The notes under the pieces were generated by a model. The model made no database searches and was not told the origin of the DNA. It saw nothing but the letters and a program-made list of their open reading frames with translations. The position numbers and the translations under genes are program-made. From GCA-2683825 sp965662355 (GTDB lineage: Bacteria > Planctomycetota > UBA1135 > GCA-002686595), in assembly GCA_965662355.1 (NCBI GenBank), contig CBFIHP010000026.1, forward strand, positions 1 through 64,000: 64,000 nucleotides of DNA, given 5' to 3'. Shown piece after piece: positions 27,261 through 39,484 of this stretch (position 1 is its first letter; every line of letters begins with the position of its first letter).

Positions 27261-27944
27261 ATGCGAGTACTCAGGGGAACGACGCTGGTGTCTCTTCTGC
27301 TCTTCGGCTGCGGGGCGACCAAGGAGGCGCGGGAAGGGGACATCACCAACTCCGGATTTCTGCAGGACTACTCGCTGCTCGAAGAGGGAGTCGAGGGGAC
27401 CGGGGTCAAGACGTGGATCAAGCCCGGTGCATCTCTGGAGGGCTACGACAAGCTCCTGCTCGAACGGGCCGAGCTCTGGATCAGCGAAAAGTCGCGACGC
27501 GAGATCGGCGAGGGAGACCTCGCGAATCTCCTGGGCTATTTTCGACGCATCGTTGAAACCGAGTTCGGCGGGCTGTGGCCGATCGTCGACAGCCCCGGCC
27601 CGGGGGTGCTCAAGGTGCGGGTAGCCATTACCGAGCTCGCACCGGCGAACCCCTATCTGAATTCGATCACGGGTATCGTTCCACAGGGTCGCACGATCTC
27701 CAAGCTCGTAGAACTAACCACGGGCACGTCGCTATTTGTCGGCAGCATCATGGCCGAGGCAGAGATTCTCGACTCGGTCACGGGTGAACTTCTGGCCGCC
27801 GGCATCGATCACCGGGTTGGTGCGAACACCATCAGCAACGTCGGAAGTACGTGGGGAGACGTCGAAGACGCCTACAAGTTCTGGGCCCGGCGAATCGCGC
27901 GCAATTTTCAGCGGTATGGCATGCAACCCTCCAAGGAGAACTGA
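27261..27944 (+). CDS. DUF3313-like lipoprotein
   Basis: A 227-residue lipoprotein. The ATG at 27261 follows AAGGAG (11 nt) and opens MRVLRGTTLVSLLLFGCGAT with a good lipobox (LFGC). The body matches the DUF3313 pattern: an early SGFL.DYS.L, a mid-protein block with Y.K..LE....W, and a late ITGIVPQGRT..KLVELTTGT..VGSIMAEAEILDS..GE...A..D followed by a WGDVEDAYKFWARR stretch. Such lipoproteins often accompany RND efflux genes. Here the RND adaptor follows after 19 bp, so it is probably an accessory outer-membrane or periplasmic component of that pump. Confidence 0.78.
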   Translation: MRVLRGTTLVSLLLFGCGATKEAREGDITNSGFLQDYSLLEEGVEGTGVKTWIKPGASLEGYDKLLLERAELWISEKSRREIGEGDLANLLGYFRRIVETEFGGLWPIVDSPGPGVLKVRVAITELAPANPYLNSITGIVPQGRTISKLVELTTGTSLFVGSIMAEAEILDSVTGELLAAGIDHRVGANTISNVGSTWGDVEDAYKFWARRIARNFQRYGMQPSKEN

Positions 27945-27963
27945 GTTTGAAGCGACCGCCCCA

Positions 27964-29349
27964 ATGAAAGGCTTGAGCGAGTGGCATCTGCGTGCCGGCT
28001 GGCGCCTTCTCATTCCCGTTGCCGCAGGCGTAGGAATCTTCGCTGCCCTGCGCCTCACTCGGCCGACGCCCGCCACACTCGATCGAGAGGAGCGCACGCG
28101 TGTCCTGCGGGTCGTACGGGCGGCTCCGGTCGACGTCGTTCCTCGCGCCATTGGCTACGGCACCGCAAAGCCGGGACGCACTTGGCGAGCGGTAGCACGA
28201 GTGGAGGGTCGGGTCATCTCTGTCAGCAAGCGCCTTCGGCCTGGCGCTCGCATCTCCGCCGGCGAAGACCTCATTCGGCTCGACCCGACGTCCTACGAGC
28301 TGGCCATCGTCCGTATCGAGGCGGACACCGCCCGCACCGAAGCGGAACTCGCCGAACTCGCTGTGGGTCTGGCAAACGACCTGGCAGCCATCGCGATCGA
28401 GAAGGAGTCCCTCGAACTTGCCGAAACCGGGCTCGAGCGTCTCGAGCAATTGCACGAGCAAGGCAACGTCTCACAATCGGAGGTCGATTCGAGCAAACGC
28501 GAAGTACTCGCTCAACGCCAGAGCGTCCAGAAGCTCCGGAACAGCCTTTCCCTGACCCCTGCCCAGAGAAAGACGAAGGAGACCACGCTCGCGGCCCAGC
28601 GTGCTTCTTTGAAAGATGCGCAGCTCGACCTGGAGCACACGGCACTCAAAGCGCCCTACGCCGGGCGCCTGGCTGACCTCTCCCTCGAGGTCGGCCAGTA
28701 CGTTTCCCGCGGGGAGTTTCTTTTCGAGCTCTACGGCGGCGACCGCCTCGTGATCGATTCGCAACTCCTTTACAGCCAGGGAAAGAAGCTCGTCAGTCCC
28801 GAGTCCGCGGCCAGGCTGCGCGAGATCCAGGAGTCCGGAGACCTCTCCGGTGAAGCGGTCGCTGGATTGCTGGAGGTTCTTGTGCGTACACGCAGTGGTG
28901 AGCTCTCCGCTGAATGGAAGGGTCGTCTCGTGGGCACGCGCGAAATCATCGACGCGGCGACCCGGGCGCTCTCCATCCGAGTCGCCGTCGACGACCCCTA
29001 CGGCCAGACGATTCCCGGCGTTAGACCGGAGCTTCTCAAGGGCACCTTCTGTGAGGTCGAATTCCGGGGCCGGACGCTCCCTGGACAGATCGTCTTGCCA
29101 CGCTCGGCGGTGCGCGAAGGGGTCGCGTACGTCCTCGATAGCGCGCGTCGGCTTCGCCGCCGTCCGGTCTCCGTGCGCTTCAGACAGGGTGACGCCGTGA
29201 TCCTCGACGAGGGCATCCAGTCCGGAGAGCTCGTGGTCGTGTCCGACCTCGGCCCCGCGATCGAAGGGAGTCTGGTCGAGCCGGTCGTCGACGAGGGACT
29301 CCTCGAGATGCTGTCAGCTCAAGCTGCAGGTCAAGGCGCGCTGCGGTGA
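27964..29349 (+). CDS. RND efflux periplasmic adaptor subunit (membrane fusion protein)
   Basis: 461 residues with an N-terminal membrane anchor (GWRLLIPVAAGVGIFAAL). The lipoyl halves GRVISVSKRLRPGARISAGE and LKAPYAGRLADLSLEVGQYV flank a long coiled-coil hairpin (about 115-215; ARTEAELAELAVG, LEQLHEQGNVSQSEVDSSK). A barrel and membrane-proximal domain end the protein. It joins an inner-membrane RND pump to the outer-membrane channel. The gene overlaps the pump gene by 4 bp (GTGA), so they are translationally coupled. No TolC-like gene is present in the window. Confidence 0.88.
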   Translation: MKGLSEWHLRAGWRLLIPVAAGVGIFAALRLTRPTPATLDREERTRVLRVVRAAPVDVVPRAIGYGTAKPGRTWRAVARVEGRVISVSKRLRPGARISAGEDLIRLDPTSYELAIVRIEADTARTEAELAELAVGLANDLAAIAIEKESLELAETGLERLEQLHEQGNVSQSEVDSSKREVLAQRQSVQKLRNSLSLTPAQRKTKETTLAAQRASLKDAQLDLEHTALKAPYAGRLADLSLEVGQYVSRGEFLFELYGGDRLVIDSQLLYSQGKKLVSPESAARLREIQESGDLSGEAVAGLLEVLVRTRSGELSAEWKGRLVGTREIIDAATRALSIRVAVDDPYGQTIPGVRPELLKGTFCEVEFRGRTLPGQIVLPRSAVREGVAYVLDSARRLRRRPVSVRFRQGDAVILDEGIQSGELVVVSDLGPAIEGSLVEPVVDEGLLEMLSAQAAGQGALR

Positions 29350-32300
29350 TCCGACTCTTCGCACGTCACCCCACTGCCGGCAACCTCCTGATGGTGGCCT
29401 TCTCGGCCCTAGGCATCTTCACTTTGGTCGCGCTACAGCGAGAATCGATGCCGGAAGTAGCGCCTTCTGAAGTCGAAGTCCGGGTCATCTACCCGGGCGC
29501 CGGCGCCGAGGAGGTAGAGGAGGCGGTGTGTCGTCCACTCGAGGAAGCGCTCGACGGCATTTCTTACGTAGAAGAGGTTCGCTCCGAAGCTCTCGAAGGG
29601 CTCGGCAAAGTGACCCTCAAGATGGTGGAAGCGGGTGACTTCGACGCTTTCCAGGGAGACGTGGACGACAAGATCTCGGGGCTGGACACGCTCCCTGAGG
29701 GCGCCGAGGAACCCGTCATCAAGGCCCTCGGAACAGAGGATAGAGTCCTCGCGATTCTCGTGAGCGGTCCGGCCACCGTGCAGGAACTCAAGGCCTACTG
29801 CGAAGACCTGAAGGACCGCCTTCGGCGACTTCCCCAGGTTTCGCTTGTGGAAGTTCAGGGCTTCGGCGACCACCAGCTGCGTGTCGAACTGTCTCAGGAA
29901 GCCCTGGCACGCTACGATCTCGGGCCCGCAGACGTCTCGGACGCCATCAGCGCTCAAAGCGTGGACATTCCTGCAGGGATCCTCGAGACCAGCGAGCGCG
30001 ATTTGCTCGCACGATTTGTCGAGCGCCGGCGGACCCCGGAGCAACTCGAGGACCTCGTGATCTACGCCGAGGCAGGCGGCGCAGAAATACGGCTAGGGGA
30101 GCTCGGCCGAGTCGTGGACCTTTTCGATGACCCCTTCGACCAAGTTGTCCTGGGCGGGCGGCGCGCAGGGCGGCTCGAGGTCAAGAAGACTCGTGCGGAA
30201 GACTCCCTTGAGATCGCAGACTCTGTGCGCGCCTTCGTGGAACAGGAGCGTATGCAAATGCCCGAGAGCGTCCAACTCGTCATCACCGAGGACGCCTCCA
30301 CGAATCTCCGCGGACAGATCGGACTCGTCGTCACCAATGGCTGGCAGGGGATGATCCTCGTCGCCCTGAGCCTGTTTCTCTTCTTCACTCTGCGGTTGGC
30401 GTGGTGGGTCGTGATGGGATTGCCGGTGTCCGTGCTCGGCGCGTGTATCTTCATGCCGCAGATCGGCCTGACCGTGAACACGCTCACGCTCGTGGGCTTC
30501 CTGCTCGCGCTCGGACTTCTGATGGACGACGCCATCGTCATCGCGGAGAACATCGCCACACACAAGCAACGCGGAAAATCGGGCGTCCAGGCCGCCATCG
30601 ACGGCGTCAACGAGGTGAAAGTCGGTGTCATTTCGTCGTTCTTGACGACGATCTGCGTGCTGGGGCCGTTGGCGACGATCGGCGGGGACATCGGCCAGCG
30701 CCTACGGGTCGTGCCGATGATTTTGATCCTGGTCATGGCCGTGAGCCTGATCGAGGCGTTCCTGATCCTCCCCGGCCACCTCGGACACGCACTCGAACAC
30801 CAGAACCCGGGGCCGCCCGGCGTCTTCCGGCGACGCATCGAAACGCTGATGGACTTCATCCGCGAGCGGCTGGTTGGCCGCACCCTCGACAAGCTGCTGG
30901 AACGCCGGTATCTCTTCGTCGGTGGCGCGTTCGGCCTGCTTGTCGCGTGTCTCGGCCTCTTCGTCGGGGGTCGGATTCCGTTCCAGGCCCTTCCCGACAT
31001 GCAGGGAGACGTGATCGTTGCCCGCATCCTCATGTCCCAGGGCACCCCCCTCGACCGAACCCAAAAAGTTGTCGCAGAGGTGTTACGAGGTCTCGAGGAG
31101 ACGAACGCAGAGTGGTCCGCACGTCAGAATGGCGGCGCGCCGCTCGTGGTGGAGTCGAACGTGCGCTACGGAAGGAACGTCGATGCCTTCGAAAGCGGCG
31201 CCCACGTGGCGACGGTCTCGGTCGACCTTCTCACCGCAGAGAAGCGCACGGGCCGTATCGACGACTATTTGCGGTCCTGGCGTGAACACGCGGGCCGGCA
31301 GGCCGATGCTCTCGAGATCATCTTCACAACTCCGGGTGTGGGAGCAGCAGGACGCCCGATCGAAGTGCGCATTTCAAGCGACGACCTTGAAGAACTCGCA
31401 ACGTGTTCCCGTGAAGTCGAGGAGTGGCTGGGACGCTTCGATGGAGTGCAGAACCTCCTCTCCGACCTTCGTCCAGGCAAACCCGAAGTGCGTCTTACCG
31501 TCATCGAAGGAACAAGGGGCCTGGGGCTGGACGCCTCCACGATTGCACGCCAGGTCAACGCGGCCTTCCAGGGCGCGACGGCCGACGAGCTTCAGGTGGG
31601 TCCCGAGACCTACAAGATCGACGTCCGACTCGCCTCGGAGGGGCGGGATACGCTGTCCGACCTGGAACGCTTCCAGCTTCCGCTTCCCGGTGGGGGTCAT
31701 GCGCCTCTTCCCGCCGTTGTAAACCTCGAACCCGGGCGGGGCTGGGCGCGCATCGCCCGCATCGACGGCGTTCGCACGGTCACCGTCCGGGGAGATGTCG
31801 ACACGACGCGCGGAAATACCGCTGCCATTCTCGAGGTGTTTCAGAGCGACTTCTTGCCGGGCTTCCAGGAGGCCCATCCGGACGTGACGTTGGACCTGGC
31901 GGGAGAGGCCAAGGAATCGGCGGAGACTCGAGGCTCGATGGTGACGAAAATGCTGGTCGGTCTCATGGGGGTGTTCCTCCTGCTCAGCTTTCAGTTCCGG
32001 AGCTACATCGAGCCACTCATTGTCATGGTCGCCATTCCACTCGCCCTGATCGGCGTCATCCTTGGCCATCTGCTGCTCGGCTTTCCCTTCACACTCCCCA
32101 GCATTCTCGGCTTCGTTGCGCTCGCCGGCGTGGTGGTGAACGATTCGATCCTCCTGGTCGAATTCATCAAGATCAAACTAAGAGCCGGCCTACCCGCAAT
32201 CCAAGCTGCGGCCCAGGCGAGTCGCGCTCGTTTCCGTGCGGTGCTGCTCACATCTTCCACGACCATCGCCGGCCTCCTACCCCTGCTTGCTGAAGGCTCC

Positions 32301-32465
32301 CTTCAGGCACAGCTTCTGAAGGGGCTCGTGATCAGCGTCACCTTTGGCCTGATGGCATCGACGGTGCTCGTTCTGTTCGTCGTGCCCTGTCTGTACGCGA
32401 TCCTGGACGATCTTGGGCTGACCGCTGAAACGCAAGAAACGCCGGCATCCGCCGCGACGCAATAA
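29346..32465 (+). CDS. RND-family inner-membrane efflux permease (AcrB/HAE1-like)
   Basis: 1039 residues, the usual length for HAE1 pumps. The start GTG overlaps the adaptor stop codon. N-terminal helix IRLFARHPTAGNLLMVAFSA; porter block RESMPEVAPSEVEVRVIYPG AGAEEVEEAV; TM4 with the proton-relay aspartates in LLMDDAIVIAENIATHKQRG; C-terminal bundle with LALIGVILGHLLLGFPFTLP, ILLVEFIKIK and ARFRAVLLTSSTTIAGLLPL. It exports an unknown lipophilic substrate or metal-independent toxin using the proton gradient. A REP-like palindrome (32468-32500) begins 3 bp after the stop codon and may act as the operon terminator. Confidence 0.92.
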   Translation: MIRLFARHPTAGNLLMVAFSALGIFTLVALQRESMPEVAPSEVEVRVIYPGAGAEEVEEAVCRPLEEALDGISYVEEVRSEALEGLGKVTLKMVEAGDFDAFQGDVDDKISGLDTLPEGAEEPVIKALGTEDRVLAILVSGPATVQELKAYCEDLKDRLRRLPQVSLVEVQGFGDHQLRVELSQEALARYDLGPADVSDAISAQSVDIPAGILETSERDLLARFVERRRTPEQLEDLVIYAEAGGAEIRLGELGRVVDLFDDPFDQVVLGGRRAGRLEVKKTRAEDSLEIADSVRAFVEQERMQMPESVQLVITEDASTNLRGQIGLVVTNGWQGMILVALSLFLFFTLRLAWWVVMGLPVSVLGACIFMPQIGLTVNTLTLVGFLLALGLLMDDAIVIAENIATHKQRGKSGVQAAIDGVNEVKVGVISSFLTTICVLGPLATIGGDIGQRLRVVPMILILVMAVSLIEAFLILPGHLGHALEHQNPGPPGVFRRRIETLMDFIRERLVGRTLDKLLERRYLFVGGAFGLLVACLGLFVGGRIPFQALPDMQGDVIVARILMSQGTPLDRTQKVVAEVLRGLEETNAEWSARQNGGAPLVVESNVRYGRNVDAFESGAHVATVSVDLLTAEKRTGRIDDYLRSWREHAGRQADALEIIFTTPGVGAAGRPIEVRISSDDLEELATCSREVEEWLGRFDGVQNLLSDLRPGKPEVRLTVIEGTRGLGLDASTIARQVNAAFQGATADELQVGPETYKIDVRLASEGRDTLSDLERFQLPLPGGGHAPLPAVVNLEPGRGWARIARIDGVRTVTVRGDVDTTRGNTAAILEVFQSDFLPGFQEAHPDVTLDLAGEAKESAETRGSMVTKMLVGLMGVFLLLSFQFRSYIEPLIVMVAIPLALIGVILGHLLLGFPFTLPSILGFVALAGVVVNDSILLVEFIKIKLRAGLPAIQAAAQASRARFRAVLLTSSTTIAGLLPLLAEGSLQAQLLKGLVISVTFGLMASTVLVLFVVPCLYAILDDLGLTAETQETPASAATQ

Positions 32466-32467
32466 GA

Positions 32468-32500
32468 GTCAGTACGGCAGTACGGAGCCAGGCTCCGTAC
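32468..32500. repeat. Repeat family A (REP-like palindrome), copy 1
   Basis: gtacggagccaggctccgta (palindromic around the central base, 32480-32500), preceded by gtcagtacggca. It begins 3 bp after the RND pump stop codon and could form a stable hairpin in the transcript. Confidence 0.85.
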
Positions 32501-32614
32501 CTGTGGCTGGGGTAGGAACCCCAGCTCCATGGCAATTCGATGAGCGAGCATCCCTTCTAGGGATCCGCTTCTACAATCTTCAATCGACATCCCGGTCATG
32601 GAGAAGGATAACTC

Positions 32615-33946
32615 ATGAAATTCGCATTCACTGCATGCTTGGCATGCTTGCTCGCCTTGCCCGTTAGTGCGCAGCTCGGTAGCCCAAGCCCCGGATTCCA
32701 AATCACGCCCTCGAGTCTCGACTGGCCCAGCGTCGCTGCGAATGACGAGCGTGTGTCTTTCAACGATGGCGCAGACTTGCTCGTTACGGATTCTGTCATT
32801 CGGAAGTACCAAACGAATGGGACGAACTCGCTTCTGTACCGGTTCTCCGACTTCCCCAACCTCGCTCCATTTCCGACCACTGGGATCTTGGAGCTGTCCC
32901 CCGATGAGACGTATGCCCTGGCATCAGGAATCGAGGTTGGCGGAGATCTCGCCTACCTGGTACGCATCGACATTCCCACGGGCGGACTCACTCCGATACC
33001 CATTGGCTTCATCCCTGTTTCGGCGGTGTTCGAAGATGCAGACAACTTGCTCCTGACGACCTATACCGTCGTGGGCATCACGGTCGGCGTGTTTCGTTTC
33101 CACTTGCCCACCCAGACCTCGACGCTGCTCGGGAGCATCGGACCTCCCACCATGCCGATTCTCACGAACGAGCCCGGAGCGATGGTTCTCGATAGTCAAG
33201 GCAACCTCTACTACGCGCGGGTCGGGCAGGATTTCAACCTGCGCCTCCTAGGCGATGTCTTGCGTTTCGACCATTCCCTGCTGGGCGGCGCCGTTCCGTT
33301 CACCGAGGCTCAGGCCACCGTATTGACAACGGATTACGCCCGGGACCTCTCCATCGATTCCGATCGCGACGAGATCTATGCTTGTTCGCCCAATCACGTT
33401 CGCCGCTTTGGAGTCAACTCCGGAACTTGGGAGACGATCCACACCAACTTTGCGCTCGGGGGACGCTACGTCGAATTCGTGCCTGGAAGTGCCCCCGGTG
33501 CTCTAGGTGGCTTCGGGCCGTACCAACCCGAGTTCACCGGAATCCTGCGCGTGCACTTTCGATCCGGCTTCACACTGGCCTGGGGAGACATCCAACCGTT
33601 ACGCCCGGAACTTTCCCTAGTCTCTTCCGGTTCGAGCGTGACCCGCACGATCACCCAGGGCCCTCCCTCTGGGTTCGCCTTCCTCTTTAGCTGCCCAGCG
33701 GTGTCGCTCATGACGCCCGAAGTCGGTTACGCCGGAGTACCCGGGGTGCTTTTCGATCGCCCCCTGTTCCTCGGCCTCGACCCGGCAACGCTGATGTTTC
33801 GCCAAGGACCCCACGTGCTCGATGCGAACGGCACACACGGCCTCGTGTTTCCCGATCCGGGGCTTCCACAGCAACACGCGGCCCAGGTCATCTTGTTCCA
33901 TCCAGACCTCAGTCTGGCCGGGTCGAGTGACGTCGGTTTCCTCTAG
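32615..33946 (+). CDS. Secreted beta-propeller-like protein with shared C-terminal module
   Basis: A 443-residue secreted protein (MKFAFTACLACLLALPVSA signal; AAGGA 8 nt upstream). Residues about 50-300 contain blade-like strands (ILELSPDETYALASGIEVGG, AMVLDSQGNLYYARVGQDF, DLSIDSDRDEIYACSPNHV), consistent with an NHL- or SMP-30-like propeller. The last 120 residues (LSLVSSGSSVTRTITQGPPS ... HAAQVILFHPDLSLAGSSD) resemble the beta module seen at the ends of other secreted proteins in the window. No catalytic motif. Only a 26-bp repeat A remnant separates it from the convergent gene. Confidence 0.7.
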   Translation: MKFAFTACLACLLALPVSAQLGSPSPGFQITPSSLDWPSVAANDERVSFNDGADLLVTDSVIRKYQTNGTNSLLYRFSDFPNLAPFPTTGILELSPDETYALASGIEVGGDLAYLVRIDIPTGGLTPIPIGFIPVSAVFEDADNLLLTTYTVVGITVGVFRFHLPTQTSTLLGSIGPPTMPILTNEPGAMVLDSQGNLYYARVGQDFNLRLLGDVLRFDHSLLGGAVPFTEAQATVLTTDYARDLSIDSDRDEIYACSPNHVRRFGVNSGTWETIHTNFALGGRYVEFVPGSAPGALGGFGPYQPEFTGILRVHFRSGFTLAWGDIQPLRPELSLVSSGSSVTRTITQGPPSGFAFLFSCPAVSLMTPEVGYAGVPGVLFDRPLFLGLDPATLMFRQGPHVLDANGTHGLVFPDPGLPQQHAAQVILFHPDLSLAGSSDVGFL

Positions 33947-33974
33947 GAGTCAGTACGGGTACGGAGCCCGGCTC
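33947..33974. repeat. Repeat family A, copy 2 (truncated)
   Basis: gagtcagtacgggtacggag then cccggctca. It fills the gap between the stop codons of two convergent genes and its right arm is truncated at the stop codon of the gene ending at 33973. Confidence 0.65.
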
Positions 33975-34800
33975 ACTTTGAGCTTTTGTTCTCTTTTCGA
34001 GTCATCTTCAACTCGAGCTTCTGGTCCATGTCCATTCCCTGAACCTTGATCTTCATGCGTCCCGCTGCGCTCATCGAGATGAGCATGCCATCGGCTCGCG
34101 ACAGATTCAGAATCTGGTCGATTCGGATCGCGGGTTTGCCTCCTTCTTTGTCGGTGTCGACGGCGTGGACGGTGATTAGAGCCTTCAAGTCGTCCATCTC
34201 CGCGAGCTTGCAACTGGTTATGAGCTCGACGCAGCCGCCGGGCTTACACTCGTGCATGGGGACGACAGGTTTCCATGAATCGCCAACGGACAGCGGCTTC
34301 TTGGGAAACTGGGCGAACACGGCCTGCAGAATCTCCTCTTTGTGCTCATCTCGATCTCCCAACTTGTCCTCGCCGAGCAAGGGACGAACCTCGAGGATCT
34401 TCCCGTAGGTGTCGACCTTGATCTCGTAGGTCTTGCCGGCATCCTTCAGGAGCTCCTTGACCATGGGCTGAGTTGGCTTGGCACCCTCGGAATCGAACTC
34501 GATCTTGCCGTTGAAACCGTCGATCTTGCCCCACTGACGTCCAAAGGTAAGGTGGAGTGTTCTCGATTTGTCCGCGTTCGCCTTGATGACCTTGTACGTT
34601 TCCTCCGAGTGGATCTCGATCACGCTCTCGATCGCCATCTCACCCACTTTGATATCCTGTGTGATCATTGCATCGCTCACGTAGGCGTGGATCGTGCCCG
34701 GTTCAGGCCGAAAACGCCCATCGAGACTATCCTGCTTTTCCTGAGCCTGGATCAGGCCTGCCAGCGACAGAGCAATGCACAGGGCCAATAGCTTTTTCAT
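33973..34800 (-). CDS. Secreted protein, DUF6263-like (tentative)
   Basis: A 275-residue protein with a signal peptide (MKKLLALCIALSLAGLIQA) and GAAG upstream. The mature part is a strand-rich domain with paired long strands: IESVIEIHSEETYKVIKANA, YEIKVDTYGKILEVRPLLG, LSVGDSWKPVVPMHECKPGG, then ISMSAAGRMKIKVQGMDMDQ and KLELKMTRKENK. This resembles the DUF6263 family of bacterial secreted proteins of unknown function. It has two cysteines in the mature part that may form a disulfide. A family A repeat lies about 90 bp upstream. Confidence 0.6.
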   Translation of the reverse strand: MKKLLALCIALSLAGLIQAQEKQDSLDGRFRPEPGTIHAYVSDAMITQDIKVGEMAIESVIEIHSEETYKVIKANADKSRTLHLTFGRQWGKIDGFNGKIEFDSEGAKPTQPMVKELLKDAGKTYEIKVDTYGKILEVRPLLGEDKLGDRDEHKEEILQAVFAQFPKKPLSVGDSWKPVVPMHECKPGGCVELITSCKLAEMDDLKALITVHAVDTDKEGGKPAIRIDQILNLSRADGMLISMSAAGRMKIKVQGMDMDQKLELKMTRKENKSSK

Positions 34801-34890
34801 GTCAATCTTCACTCGGGTGCGTCCATTCGGAAAACCCAGCGGCTGCGCGTTTGAAGCCAAATGCCAGTACCCCGCTACCCTAGCACAATA

Positions 34891-34918
34891 CGGCAGTACG
34901 GAGCCAGGCTCCGTGCTG
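34891..34918. repeat. Repeat family A, copy 3
   Basis: cggcagtacggagccaggct then ccgtgctg, upstream of the DUF6263-like gene. Together with copy 4 at 34955-34983 it forms a closely spaced inverted pair. Confidence 0.8.
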
Positions 34919-34954
34919 ACGTGACAGGTTCGGACCGCCCGTCAGGTCCAAGGT

Positions 34955-34983
34955 CCGTCAGCTCGGTGCCTGGCTCCGTACCT
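34955..34983. repeat. Repeat family A, copy 4, overlapping the SCO1 stop codon
   Basis: ccgtcagctcggtgcctggc then tccgtacct, in opposite orientation to copy 3. Read on the minus strand it encodes the last residues (VRSQAPS) and the TGA stop codon of the SCO1/cytochrome c gene. Confidence 0.8.
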
Positions 34984-36178
34984 CGACCTTGTGCGACAGA
35001 GCCGAGCCCATTTTCAGGAAGATTGCGATCACCCCAAGGATGAAACCCACTCCTATCGAGAGCCACGAGGTCGGCGACAGGTGGAAGACGTTTCGCTGGG
35101 ACGCTTCCACTACATTCCCCACGAGTATGAGCTCTGCATCGGGTTCCGAGGTCAGAACGACGTTGTCCTGCTTTTGACAGCAGCTCGGCCCGTCCTCGGG
35201 GCTCGGCAACTCGATCGCCTCGACCTTGAAGATCTGTTCGACGCGCCGGCTCTCGGTTGCGACGTACTCCAGAAGGTAGCTCCGTTCGAGCTCGTTCAGC
35301 CTGAGGTTGGGCATCGCCACCTCGTTGTAGGCCTTGAAGAGCTCCACGGCGGCGGGGTCCTTAGCGGCGAGCATCTTGGCGGGATCCGAGAGCCAACGAT
35401 CGAGCCACTCAGGGTCACGACGATCCGTCACGCCGAGCAGGTTCGGGCCGGCGCGGAAGAGCCCGTCGCCAGGGCCGATCGTGTGACAGACACTGCAGCG
35501 TGTTCGAAAGAGGTTCTCACCCTTCGAGATATTGCGCAGTTCGGGAGCCTCGTCGTAGCTCTGCCCCTCGGGCCGGGCGTCGCGCCAGTTGTGCAACCAG
35601 TCGCCGACCTCATTGGCAAGGACGTAGGGGTTAACGAAGGGAGAGCGTGTCATCCAGCGTCCGGTCGCCTGGTTGCCGATGATCAGGCTCAGGTTGTGGT
35701 CGTTGGAGTCCTCGCTCTGGATCTCGTCGATGTAGAGGCCCAGCTTGGTACGCAGCAGGGTGATGTCCTCTTCTCTTCCGGTGAGGAACGTCCAGCCCGG
35801 TCCCACCTGATAGTTCGCGGCGTAGCGCGCCAGGACCTCGGGCGTGTCCGTGTCGGGATCGATCGAGATCGAATACATGTAAACATCACGACCCACGCGG
35901 TTGCCGAGGATGCCCTGGACCTCGAGCATGCGTGCCGTCTCCAGCGGGCACGAGTCGGGACATGAGGTGTAAATGAAATTGATCATCACGACCTTGTCCT
36001 TGATCAGGTCGTCGAAGAAACGCACCGTCTCTCCCTCGTGAGTGGTCAACGGCACGTTGGGAAAGTAGTCGGCACCCCAACGTGAACCCGCCGAGGTACT
36101 CCTGTCGGTCTGCTGCGCTACCACTGTGGCAGGGGACATCAAAAGCAGGGTCGAGAAAAGAGCGATCAGGGTACGCAT
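34958..36178 (-). CDS. SCO1/SenC-cytochrome c fusion protein
   Basis: 406 residues with a signal peptide (MRTLIALFSTLLLMSPATVVA) and AAGGAAG upstream of the ATG. Residues 35-195 are a SCO1/SenC thioredoxin-fold domain with the copper-binding CPDSCP (about 72) and a downstream histidine in DHNLSLIIGNQATGRW. Residues about 210-325 are a mono-heme cytochrome c domain (CSVCH, heme methionine probably in VAMPNLRL). A Cys pair (SCCQ) follows, and a C-terminal membrane helix (LSIGVGFILGVIAIFLKMG). SCO proteins deliver copper to cupredoxins and cytochrome oxidase. The multicopper oxidase gene lies 14 bp upstream in the same direction, so this protein likely metallates or serves as redox partner for it. 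Confidence 0.85.
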   Translation of the reverse strand: MRTLIALFSTLLLMSPATVVAQQTDRSTSAGSRWGADYFPNVPLTTHEGETVRFFDDLIKDKVVMINFIYTSCPDSCPLETARMLEVQGILGNRVGRDVYMYSISIDPDTDTPEVLARYAANYQVGPGWTFLTGREEDITLLRTKLGLYIDEIQSEDSNDHNLSLIIGNQATGRWMTRSPFVNPYVLANEVGDWLHNWRDARPEGQSYDEAPELRNISKGENLFRTRCSVCHTIGPGDGLFRAGPNLLGVTDRRDPEWLDRWLSDPAKMLAAKDPAAVELFKAYNEVAMPNLRLNELERSYLLEYVATESRRVEQIFKVEAIELPSPEDGPSCCQKQDNVVLTSEPDAELILVGNVVEASQRNVFHLSPTSWLSIGVGFILGVIAIFLKMGSALSHKVEVRSQAPS

Positions 36179-36192
36179 CCGGGCTTCCTTGC

Positions 36193-39045
<2,853 letters not shown>

Positions 39046-39316
39046 AACAGAATTGCTTCTTTATGGCACCTGTTCTTGTGTCGGATTGAAGAGACCACTG
39101 TAGATGCCCGTGGAGACGTGCTCTGTTACAGTTCCGTCATCGTGACATAGTAAGTTGCATTTTAGCAGCCGAAATACTGAAGTGCTCCAAGGTCTCAATC
39201 CGAGCGAGTACAGCGTGATATCGGCACCGAAATTCAGGTACATCTGAGTCTCAATTTGGGATCTCACGTGCCTCTTTTTGAGCCGCGCGTCCAGCGACTT
39301 TCGGACGGCATTCCGA

Positions 39317-39372
39317 GGAGTCAGTACGGAGCCAGGCTCCGAGGAGTCAGCTCGGTGCCTGGCTCCGTACCT
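39317..39372. repeat. Repeat family A, copy 5 (tandem inverted pair)
   Basis: gtcagtacggagccaggctc is followed at once by gaggagtcagctcggtgcct and ggctccgtac. This is two palindromes side by side, upstream of the carbonic anhydrase gene. It lies in the 440-bp gap between divergent genes, which otherwise shows nothing I recognise. Confidence 0.8.
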
Positions 39373-39484
39373 GTGTGGCTATTTGGCGAGGGTTGGGTCA
39401 CGGCTGTAGGATGGGAGACCACGCAATTGGCGCCGCCGCGCACGGGAAGTGCGAACGTCGCCAAGGTCAGAGAAGGGAACTCCC